Below are positions 57,337 through 64,000 of a stretch of DNA of 64,000 nt, one piece after another. This stretch comes from Idiomarinaceae bacterium (GTDB lineage: Bacteria > Pseudomonadota > Gammaproteobacteria > Enterobacterales > Alteromonadaceae): NCBI GenBank assembly GCA_002685255.1, contig NYWU01000003.1:175116-239115 (forward strand), written 5' to 3'. The position numbers were made by a program, and so were the translations under genes. The notes under the pieces are model-generated. The model was not told the origin of the DNA. It saw nothing but the letters and a program-made list of their open reading frames with translations, and did not search any database. Within the stretch, counting starts at the first letter, position 1. Every line of letters starts with the position of its first letter.

Positions 57337-58701
57337 TTAACGGCCTCCAAACATCCCAGGCGGTAGTTTGCCGCCCATGCCACGCATCATTTTTTGCATG
57401 CCACCACCTTTCATCTTCTTCATCATTTTTTGCATTTGCTGAAATTGTTTCAACAGCTTGTTGACGTCTTGCACTTGGGTGCCAGAACCCGCCGCAATTC
57501 GACGCTTGCGCGATCCCTTGATGACGTCTGGATGTTGACGCTCTTTAGGTGTCATCGAGTTAATGATGGCTTCCATGCGCAGGGTCATTTTGTCGTCCAT
57601 TTGGCCCTTGATTTGGTCGGTCATTTTGCCCATACCCGGCATTTTTGCCATCAACCCCATCATTCCGCCCATTTCACGCATCTGAGCTAACTGATCACGA
57701 AAGTCTTCTAGCGAAAACTGACCCTTCTTCATCACCTTGCGAGCAACCTTTTCGGCCTTTTCGCGGTCAACTTTTTGCTCGACCTCTTCCACCAACGACA
57801 AGATGTCGCCCATGCCAAGAATACGTGATGCAACACGGTCTGGGTGGAACGGCTCAAGGGCATCGGTTTTTTCGCCAACACCTAAGAACTTGATGGGCTT
57901 GCCAGTAATGTGACGAATCGATAGCGCCGCGCCGCCTCGCGCATCACCGTCGGTCTTGGTCAAGATAACCCCGGTCAATGGCAGTGCTTCGTTAAACGCT
58001 TTCGCCGTATTCGCAGCGTCTTGACCTGTCATTGAGTCAACAACGAAGAGTGTCTCAACCGGCTTGATCTCGGTATGTAGGTGCTGAATTTCCTGCATCA
58101 TGTCTTCGTCGATCGTTAAACGACCGGCGGTATCCACGAGTACCACATCAACGAACTGCTTTTTAGCTTCCGCAATCGCCCCCTGGGCAATTTCAACCGG
58201 ACTCTGTTCGGTTGTCGATGGGAAGAACGATACATCCACTTGCTCAGCCAAGGTCTCGAGCTGTTTAATCGCCGCCGGACGATAGATGTCTGCACTGACC
58301 ACCATGACTTTTTTCTTCTGGCGCTCTTTAAGGTATTTAGCCAACTTGCCGACTGACGTTGTTTTACCGGCACCTTGCAAACCCGCCATTAAAATCACCG
58401 CAGGCGGTTGAGTGCTTAAGTCAAGCGGTACGTTAGCTTCGCCCATCGCGGCTTCAAGCTCTGATTGGACGATTTTAACAAACACTTGACCTGGCGTTAG
58501 GCTTTTGTTGACCTCGGTGCCTACCGCGCGCTCTTTTACTTTGCCAATAAATTCCTTAACGACGGGCAAGGCAACGTCAGCCTCAAGTAACGCCATACGC
58601 ACTTCGCGCAATGTCGCCTTGATGTTGTCTTCTGTCAGACGGCCTTTACCGCCAATGCTTCGCAACGTCTGGGTGAGACGTTCGCTTAAATTCTCAAACA
58701 T
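57337..58701 (-). CDS. ffh: Signal recognition particle protein (SRP54/Ffh)
   Basis: 454 residues. N domain (MFENLSERLTQTLRSIGGKGRLTE), GTPase G domain with P-loop GLQGAGKTTSVGKLA, DTAGR and TKTDGDARGG, and a methionine-rich M domain (from about 300) that holds signal sequences and 4.5S RNA (SGTQVQDVNKLLKQFQQMQKMMKK). Targets nascent membrane proteins to FtsY. Upstream of rpsP on the same strand. The 4.5S RNA gene is not in the window. Confidence 0.98.
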   Translation of the reverse strand: MFENLSERLTQTLRSIGGKGRLTEDNIKATLREVRMALLEADVALPVVKEFIGKVKERAVGTEVNKSLTPGQVFVKIVQSELEAAMGEANVPLDLSTQPPAVILMAGLQGAGKTTSVGKLAKYLKERQKKKVMVVSADIYRPAAIKQLETLAEQVDVSFFPSTTEQSPVEIAQGAIAEAKKQFVDVVLVDTAGRLTIDEDMMQEIQHLHTEIKPVETLFVVDSMTGQDAANTAKAFNEALPLTGVILTKTDGDARGGAALSIRHITGKPIKFLGVGEKTDALEPFHPDRVASRILGMGDILSLVEEVEQKVDREKAEKVARKVMKKGQFSLEDFRDQLAQMREMGGMMGLMAKMPGMGKMTDQIKGQMDDKMTLRMEAIINSMTPKERQHPDVIKGSRKRRIAAGSGTQVQDVNKLLKQFQQMQKMMKKMKGGGMQKMMRGMGGKLPPGMFGGR

Positions 58702-58743
58702 AACCGCGATCTCTTCTGTTGTCGCAAAACGAGCTAATTTATA

Positions 58744-58772
58744 TTATGGGGATAGTATATCTGAAAACCAAC
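58744..58772 (-). promoter_or_regulatory. Promoter candidate for ffh
   Basis: On the minus strand TTGGTT, 17-base spacer, CATAAT, 43 bases before the ffh start codon. It lies just upstream of the divergent ypjD promoter, separated by about 20 bases. Confidence 0.5.
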
Positions 58773-58794
58773 AAAGTTTCGCCCTTAGAGCGCT

Positions 58795-58822
58795 TGGGTT
58801 TAATTAATCAAGGGCGTATACT
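58795..58822 (+). promoter_or_regulatory. Promoter candidate for ypjD
   Basis: TTGGGT, 16-base spacer, TATACT, 37 bases before the GTG start of ypjD. Confidence 0.5.
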
Positions 58823-58858
58823 CAGTCGTAATTCAGTTAATCTAGGGAAGCAAACGCA

Positions 58859-59656
58859 GTGCTTATTTCCGCATTACTCAGTGCGACACTTGTGCTTTAT
58901 GTCGCCAGTGCGCTATTTATGCTGCAACAGGTTTTCAAACCGCGTTCTTCGCTGACAGCAATCAGTTTGGTTACGGCTGTGATGGCATTGGTCTGTCATG
59001 GTGGATTAATTTATTTGCGTTTAGCCGGCGATGAATTCGATCACTTGAACGTATCCTCTAGTTTATCCATCGTTGCGTGGCTGATCGCGTTACTTTCGCT
59101 CTTTCGCGTCCAGCAATCTAACAGTTTGTTACTTAAACCTGTCATCTACTTATTTGCGGCGCTATCAGCCTTGCTGCTGGTATTAACGCCTGCCGATCTC
59201 GGCGCCTATATTGGCTTTGGTCATGGTCTCGTTATCCATATAGTGCTCTCGCTGGTCGCCTACGGTGTACTTGCGCTCGCTACGTTATATGCGATCCAAG
59301 CAAGTTACATCAATTACTTACTCAAGACGAAAAAGACGAGCGGATTATTTAAGCAACTCCCCCCGTTAATGAATATTGAACGCTATTTCTTTAGGCTGTT
59401 ATCAGCAGGTACGTTGCTGTTGATATTAGCAATCGCTTCCGGTTTTGCTTTTTTGGATGACATGTTCGCTCAAAACCAAGCTCACAAGACAATTCTAGCA
59501 ATGGCGGCGGCTTTGGTTTATATCATCACCTACCTGACCCATAAAGCGACTGGCCTACGCGGTAAACCGGTTATGGTGTTAAGTATTTTGGGTACGGTGT
59601 TATTAACACTCGGTTACTTTGGTAGCCGCTTTGTCAAAGATATCATTCTCAGCTAA
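58859..59656 (+). CDS. ypjD: CcsA/HemX-like inner membrane protein YpjD
   Basis: 265 residues from a GTG start (AGGGAAG upstream). Eight hydrophobic segments; the tryptophan/histidine pattern of the cytochrome c assembly (CcsA/ResC) family shows in FGHGLVIHIVLSLVAYG and the later ITYLTHKATGLRGK. E. coli YpjD occupies the same place beside ffh; its role is not firmly known, with haem or cation transport-related suggestions. Followed 70 bases later by the CNNM/CorC-type gene, as in E. coli (ypjD, yfjD). Confidence 0.88.
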   Translation: MLISALLSATLVLYVASALFMLQQVFKPRSSLTAISLVTAVMALVCHGGLIYLRLAGDEFDHLNVSSSLSIVAWLIALLSLFRVQQSNSLLLKPVIYLFAALSALLLVLTPADLGAYIGFGHGLVIHIVLSLVAYGVLALATLYAIQASYINYLLKTKKTSGLFKQLPPLMNIERYFFRLLSAGTLLLILAIASGFAFLDDMFAQNQAHKTILAMAAALVYIITYLTHKATGLRGKPVMVLSILGTVLLTLGYFGSRFVKDIILS

Positions 59657-59725
59657 GTCAAAGCTTGACTTAGCGACTGAAAACACTAAATTGTCAGATT
59701 CGCAACGACTAAGAGGATAGTAAGT

Positions 59726-61024
59726 TTGGACGATATATCGACGAGTATGTTACTCGTAATACTCGTAGTTCTCATCGCTCTCTCTGCATATTTTTCCGGC
59801 TCCGAAACGGGCATGATGTCGATTAACCGCTATCGGTTACGCCATCTAGTGCAAAATAACCACCATGGTGCACGTCGAGTGCAGTTCCTGCTGGAACGCC
59901 CTGATCGCTTAATCGGTCTAATCCTGATTGGTAATAACTTAGTTAATATTGCAGCCTCCTCTATTGCGACCATTCTGTGTATTCGTTGGTTCGGCGATGC
60001 CGGTATTGTTATCGCCACACTCGGCCTTACTTTGGTAATCTTAATTTTTGCCGAAGTTACGCCTAAAACAATCGCCGCCCTGCATCCAGAGCGTATCGCT
60101 TTTCCGAGCTCAATGATCTTACGTCCACTCTTGCTGGTAATGTATCCCTTTGTTACCAGTGTGAACTTCATTACCAACTCATTTATGCGCCTGCTCGGTG
60201 TCGACCCTAAGCGAGCCCAAGTAGGCGATGCACTCAACTCAGATGAGTTGCGCGCCGTGGTGAATGAAGCAGGCAACATGATCCCAGCTTCTCACCAAGA
60301 AATGCTGGTTAGTATTCTGGACCTAGAAAAAGTTACAGTCGAGGATGTGATGATTCCGCGTAACGAGATTGTCGGAATCGATATCAACGACGAATGGTCG
60401 CGAATCATTAAGAAAATAGAGCACGCTCAACATACGCGAGTGTTGTTGTACCGAAATGACATTGATGATGCGGTCGGCTTTCTCCACGCTCGTGATGTCA
60501 TGCGTTTGATGACCAAAAATCAATTTGAAGCCGATAAGGCGACTTTGGTGCGCGCTGCACGCGATATTTATTTTATTCCCGAAGGCACTCCCCTTAACGT
60601 GCAACTATTAAAGTTTCAGCGTCGCAAAGAGCGCATTGGCCTCGTCGTTGATGAGTATGGAGATATTCAAGGCCTGGTCACTTTAGAAGATATTTTAGAA
60701 GAAATTGTCGGCGACTTCACCACGTCCATGGCGCCTCAACCAAGCGAGACAGCTGTTGCGCAACCTGATGGCAGCTATTTAGTTGAAGGTGCTGCCAACC
60801 TGCGCGAGCTTAATAAAGAGATGAACTGGCAATTTCCTACCGATGGACCGAAGACACTCAGTGGATTAATTATTGAGCAGTTTGGTGATATCCCAAGTGC
60901 CCGTCTCAGCTTACGCTTAGGTGGCTATCCAGTGGAACTCATTGAGGTAGGTGATACGATGATAAAACAAGTGCGCGTGTTACCTCAGCATTTTCAAGAG
61001 CCTCGTTCAGCCAGCGGTGAATAA
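59726..61024 (+). CDS. yfjD: CNNM/CorC family protein YfjD (DUF21 membrane domain, CBS pair, CorC-HlyC domain)
   Basis: 432 residues from a TTG start with AGAGGATAG about 8 bases upstream. DUF21 transmembrane domain (residues 5-195, with AYFSGSETGMMSINRYRLRHL), a CBS pair (about 205-330; VEDVMIPRNEIVGIDIND; GLVTLEDILEEIVGDF), and a C-terminal transporter-associated domain (LVEGAANLRELNKEMNW; TLSGLIIEQFGDIP). Members are implicated in magnesium/cobalt efflux. Follows ypjD. Its stop lies inside a hairpin (61009-61035). Confidence 0.93.
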   Translation: MDDISTSMLLVILVVLIALSAYFSGSETGMMSINRYRLRHLVQNNHHGARRVQFLLERPDRLIGLILIGNNLVNIAASSIATILCIRWFGDAGIVIATLGLTLVILIFAEVTPKTIAALHPERIAFPSSMILRPLLLVMYPFVTSVNFITNSFMRLLGVDPKRAQVGDALNSDELRAVVNEAGNMIPASHQEMLVSILDLEKVTVEDVMIPRNEIVGIDINDEWSRIIKKIEHAQHTRVLLYRNDIDDAVGFLHARDVMRLMTKNQFEADKATLVRAARDIYFIPEGTPLNVQLLKFQRRKERIGLVVDEYGDIQGLVTLEDILEEIVGDFTTSMAPQPSETAVAQPDGSYLVEGAANLRELNKEMNWQFPTDGPKTLSGLIIEQFGDIPSARLSLRLGGYPVELIEVGDTMIKQVRVLPQHFQEPRSASGE

Positions 61025-61035
61025 TACCGCTGGCT
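61009..61035. terminator. Hairpin over the yfjD stop codon
   Basis: AGCCAGCGGT / ACCGCTGGCT, ten perfect pairs, seven-base loop that contains the TAA, then CTTTG on the plus strand. Lies before the convergent lipoprotein gene (ends at 61048). Confidence 0.65.
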
Positions 61036-61047
61036 CTTTGCTAACGC

Positions 61048-61683
61048 TTACCAATCAAAAAATAAGTTATACAGCCATCCATGCTTAAGGTCTTCTTCAC
61101 AGGTTTTGAGCTGTGTAGCGTATCGTAACGAACGACTTTTTACTTGTTTCGATACTTTCACAAGCCACGGTTTGCTGAGGTAAGATTTGCGAGCATAACC
61201 GCCCCAACCTTCGTGATAGTTGAGGTATTGCGCGTATGCATCCCACTTGGACACACCATTAATTTCATAGCTTTTATAAATAAACCATCCCATAAAGTCG
61301 ATAGCATCTTCAAAGTCGCTTCGACTCGCCCAGCCATTCCCCGTTTCTCGCTGGTAATCTTCCCACGTCATATCTTTAGCTTGGGAGTATCCGTAAGCAC
61401 TACTCACTCGCCCCCAAGGAATAAAGCCAAGAAAATAGTAGCGTGGAGGAACCGCATCATGTCTGAAGGAACTCTCTTGATACATCATCGCCATCGGCAC
61501 GTGGATGGGAACGCCCCACCGCTCGCGCACATCGGCCGCAGCATGATACCAATCATTATGTTCTTCAAAGATATCACAGATATTCTCAGGGGATTGTGGA
61601 GGCGGCGTGGCGCAGCCGCTTAGTGCGCTTACCAAAACAGCTGAAGCAATAATCGAACTGCGCTTATAAATTTTTTTTTGCAT
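61048..61683 (-). CDS. Lysozyme-like (SLT fold) lipoprotein
   Basis: 211 residues. Lipoprotein signal with lipobox LSGC (Cys24), then a domain with a probable catalytic glutamate in AMMYQESSFRHDA (about residue 71), GYSQAKDMTWEDYQRETGNGWASR and LNYHEGWGGYARKSY, as in lytic transglycosylase-like enzymes. It would act on peptidoglycan from the outer membrane. It is not one of the named Mlt proteins I know. Transcribed alone, between yfjD and gshA. Confidence 0.8.
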   Translation of the reverse strand: MQKKIYKRSSIIASAVLVSALSGCATPPPQSPENICDIFEEHNDWYHAAADVRERWGVPIHVPMAMMYQESSFRHDAVPPRYYFLGFIPWGRVSSAYGYSQAKDMTWEDYQRETGNGWASRSDFEDAIDFMGWFIYKSYEINGVSKWDAYAQYLNYHEGWGGYARKSYLSKPWLVKVSKQVKSRSLRYATQLKTCEEDLKHGWLYNLFFDW

Positions 61684-61754
61684 GATTCTGAACTTTTTGA
61701 TGACACACGTATCAGAGTAAACAGTTATGTTGTGTTCACCCCCCTGAACTATTC

Positions 61755-61789
61755 GGCGCAGCGGTTTATCGTTGCGCCTTTTTCTTTTC
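61755..61789 (+). terminator. Intrinsic-type terminator on the plus strand, no plus-strand gene upstream
   Basis: GGCGCAGCG / CGTTGCGCC, nine pairs with one G-T, six-base loop, followed by TTTTTCTTTT. It is 18 bases beyond the gshA stop, but the T run is on the strand opposite to gshA; on the minus strand the hairpin is followed by GAATAGTTC. It may stop antisense transcription into gshA. Confidence 0.6.
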
Positions 61790-61806
61790 TGGCGTAGCTC
61801 TTTTAA

Positions 61807-63423
61807 CTAGCGTGTGGGTTGCCCCGAACATTTTGCCTTTTCGAAATAGTTACTCAAGAAGGTATCAAAATCAACTACGTTATCCGAAGCTTTACGAGCA
61901 ACGAAGTCATCTTCCGAAGCGGCCTTCCACCGCTTAAAGTCATCTTCGCTAAACGCTTCATACTCCGCTTCACGGAATAAACGCTTATATTTAAGCGCTA
62001 ACTCCTTACCCAAGCGGCTTGCATCCCAATCATTGCTACGCAAGATCTCCAGAACCTGACCTGACAAAGTCAACTCAGGATTCAACACGCATGGATAAAG
62101 CGCCTCGACAGCGGCAACATAACCCGACTCAGAATGCGGCGAATCGTCCATAATGCGGGCGAGCGCAGCCAGCTCTGCAAATAATTCCTCCAGCCAGTCG
62201 GTCATTAATCGATCGTGACCATCTTGCCATAAGCTCAGCGAAGGATTACGGCCTTGCATCACCGCTTTATTGAAGTTTTGGTCGGTTTTCTGCTGAGTCT
62301 CCCAATCCATCGGAGCGCTCTCCGTCAGCAAACAGTAAAGTAAGAACAGGTCAAGGAACTGAATTTGTTGCGCCGTAATACCCACTTCACTAAACGGATT
62401 CACATCCAAAGCGCGGACCTCGATATACTCGACGCCACCGCGTTCAAGCGCTTGTGTGGGTGTTTCGCCATCCTTTGCTGTGCGCTTAGGTCGAATTGGC
62501 GAATAGAATTCATTCTCTATTTGTAGAATGTTGCTATTAAGCTGGTGATACTCACCATTATCTTTTACACCAATCGACTTAAAATTCTCGGACGGCGTGG
62601 TAATTGCTCTACGTAGACCCTCCACATAATCATCGAGGTTGTTGTACGTGATTTTTAAGCTTGCTTGTTCTTTATTCGTGTACCCTAGATCACTCATCCG
62701 CAATGATGTGCCGTAAGGCAAATAGCATGTACCCTTACCCAGTTTAGCGAAGTCCCACTCGGTCAACTTATTCTCGGTTTGAGTCTGAGTAAAAAATGAT
62801 TCACACAACGCTGGCGATGCGCCAAATAAAAATGGAATCACCCAAGACAGTCGTTTGTAGTTCCGAATCAAAGCAAAATATTTTTCAGAACGAAAAGCCG
62901 CGTTGTCCTCAGTGCCTTCATCTTGAGCAAGTGCTGCCCAAAGCGTCTCAGGCACAGAAAAATTGAAATGAACGCCCGAGATAATCTGCATGGTTGCTCC
63001 ATACCGGTGGGTCAGCCCCACGCGATACAAGGATTTCATTCGACCTGAATGCGACTCACCAAATTTAGCCACACGGATATCTTTATCAGAACCGATATAA
63101 CACGGCATACTCAATGGCCATAACAACTCGTCGCCCAAGGCTTTGAAGGTATGGGTATGAATGTCTTTCAATTGCGATAAGGTGGTGCGAATAGATTCAG
63201 CCACCGGAGTAATAAACTCGAGTAAATTTTCCGAGTAATCCGTCGTAATGGTGTCGTGCGTTAACGTCTTTCCCAACGCTTCGGGATGATCCGTCGGCGC
63301 AAGTGTGCCGTTTTCTAATACACGCAAAGCCTCACGCTCGATGCCACGGTGGATACCTTCCCAAATGGCGCTTGAGTGACTCGCTGTGAGTTCGGTGATT
63401 TTTCGTTCGAATTGAGTTTGCAA
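61807..63423 (-). CDS. gshA: Glutamate-cysteine ligase (gamma-glutamylcysteine synthetase)
   Basis: 538 residues, class I GshA of the E. coli type (about 518). First, rate-limiting step of glutathione synthesis. Recognisable segments: GIEREALRVLENGTLAPTDHPEALG, ITTDYSENLLEFITPV, SGVHFNFSVPETLW, YLPYGTSLRMSDLGYTNKEQ and EVRALDVNPFSEVGI. Glutathione serves glyoxalase II encoded at 24.1 kb. Monocistronic; 157 bases upstream lies the divergent sensor gene. Confidence 0.96.
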   Translation of the reverse strand: MQTQFERKITELTASHSSAIWEGIHRGIEREALRVLENGTLAPTDHPEALGKTLTHDTITTDYSENLLEFITPVAESIRTTLSQLKDIHTHTFKALGDELLWPLSMPCYIGSDKDIRVAKFGESHSGRMKSLYRVGLTHRYGATMQIISGVHFNFSVPETLWAALAQDEGTEDNAAFRSEKYFALIRNYKRLSWVIPFLFGASPALCESFFTQTQTENKLTEWDFAKLGKGTCYLPYGTSLRMSDLGYTNKEQASLKITYNNLDDYVEGLRRAITTPSENFKSIGVKDNGEYHQLNSNILQIENEFYSPIRPKRTAKDGETPTQALERGGVEYIEVRALDVNPFSEVGITAQQIQFLDLFLLYCLLTESAPMDWETQQKTDQNFNKAVMQGRNPSLSLWQDGHDRLMTDWLEELFAELAALARIMDDSPHSESGYVAAVEALYPCVLNPELTLSGQVLEILRSNDWDASRLGKELALKYKRLFREAEYEAFSEDDFKRWKAASEDDFVARKASDNVVDFDTFLSNYFEKAKCSGQPTR

Positions 63424-63580
63424 AAGGGACTCCGATACTACCTTTTCTGACGCGTGCGGTTAGCTTACTTAGATTTGCTTCGCACGTCCATGATTGGCTT
63501 AATAAACTTGGCGTTACGCGTGTGTCGTGGCACACTTAGAAGGCACCCATTTTCTTTCACAGCGTTTTGGCAAGTGACGA

Positions 63581-64000
63581 ATGACAACATTCTGGACACG
63601 GTTTCAAATTGGCTTTATTGCCTTTCAACTTATCAGCATCATCAGTTACCTGATTTTACCCGCGCCGTTAAGTGATTACATATTACTGACTTCGGTTACC
63701 GTTGGATTAATCGCGGGTATTGTCATCTTTACTTGGACTCGGCAAACTTCGCTGACATCCCCATTGCGTCAACCGTTTCTAACCGCCAGCTCGCAACAAT
63801 TATTACAACAAGTATTCAATGATTTGCCGACGCGGGTATATTGGCGCAACAGCGACCTAGAATATCTCGGAGGTAATGACGCGTTTTTGCGCGATATTCA
63901 GTGCAGCAGTGAAGCGCTTGAAGGCAAGCGTGACGAACAACTGACTTGGTTGGCCAAAAACCCTGTATTACAGGAGCGCGATCGCCTCACATTAGAACAT
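63581..64000 (+). CDS. PAS-domain membrane sensor, partial (3' end outside window)
   Basis: The first 140 residues from ATG at 63581; runs open to the right edge. Two transmembrane helices (about residues 9-28 and 32-52) and a PAS domain start (VFNDLPTRVYWRNSDLEYLGGNDAFLRDI, about 80-110). The remainder, which could be a histidine kinase (possibly hybrid) or a GGDEF/EAL output, is missing. Divergent from gshA. No strong ribosome site. Confidence 0.75.
   Translation, partial: MTTFWTRFQIGFIAFQLISIISYLILPAPLSDYILLTSVTVGLIAGIVIFTWTRQTSLTSPLRQPFLTASSQQLLQQVFNDLPTRVYWRNSDLEYLGGNDAFLRDIQCSSEALEGKRDEQLTWLAKNPVLQERDRLTLEH

Overview
The window is a 64 kb stretch of ordinary-looking chromosome from a marine-type gammaproteobacterium. 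The best fit is Alteromonadales, probably the Idiomarina group. The clues are a Pseudomonas/Shewanella-style smc-zipA-ligA cluster (SMC rather than MukB), a branched-chain keto-acid dehydrogenase gene, a class I fumarase, a type II NADH dehydrogenase, tandem amidohydrolases of a kind I associate with this order, and a CrsR/CrsA-like partner-switch pair as described in Shewanella oneidensis. The assignment is an inference from gene content and protein flavour; no rRNA is present. Genes are densely packed, no gene-free gap exceeds 300 bases, and I see no insertion sequence, prophage, integron or CRISPR array.

Layout. 1-9.3 kb (minus strand): start of a bkd operon (cut by the left edge), a DUF599-astE pair, an RND efflux pair with its terminator, and a CPA2/Kef-type antiporter. 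9.5-19.8 kb: a diguanylate cyclase, then tilS, accA and dnaE in the enterobacterial order, then ndh and a lipidated M3 oligopeptidase. 20.0-24.8 kb: two identical tRNA-Asp genes with a very good promoter and a terminator, a TIGR03503-type membrane protein coupled to dnaQ, and the conserved dnaQ/rnhA/yafS/gloB neighbourhood with an inserted rhodanese gene. 24.9-33.6 kb: mltD, a small secreted protein, then ligA, zipA and smc. 33.8-41.5 kb: cysZ, an orphan small gene behind a hairpin that buries its ribosome binding site, rmuC, fumarase, and the pabB-nudL-sdaA set. 41.5-47.3 kb: cysB, then a signalling block: a soluble histidine kinase, a membrane TPR-like protein, a SUI1/YciH protein, a receiver-PP2C-kinase protein (CrsR-like) with its STAS partner (CrsA-like), and a two-receiver protein whose first receiver has lost its phospho-acceptor. 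47.3-52.9 kb: three amidohydrolase modules in two genes, two of them without the HxH metal motif, then a convergent cytochrome c / cytochrome b561 pair. 53.0-61.0 kb: a single-domain response regulator, tyrA, a J-domain protein, rplS-trmD-rimM-rpsP-ffh and, divergently, ypjD-yfjD, all in the order of the E. coli ffh region. 61.0-64 kb: a lysozyme-like lipoprotein, gshA, and the start of a PAS-containing membrane sensor cut by the right edge.

Most of the window is housekeeping: replication and repair (dnaE, dnaQ, rnhA, ligA, smc, rmuC), translation and secretion, central metabolism, cell wall and sulfur metabolism. The parts that deserve follow-up are the 42.5-47.2 kb signalling block, the degenerate amidohydrolases with an operator-like element in front of them, the SD-burying hairpin at 34.56 kb, the LiuR-like palindrome in front of bkd, and a recurring pattern of hairpins that straddle the stop codons of convergent genes.
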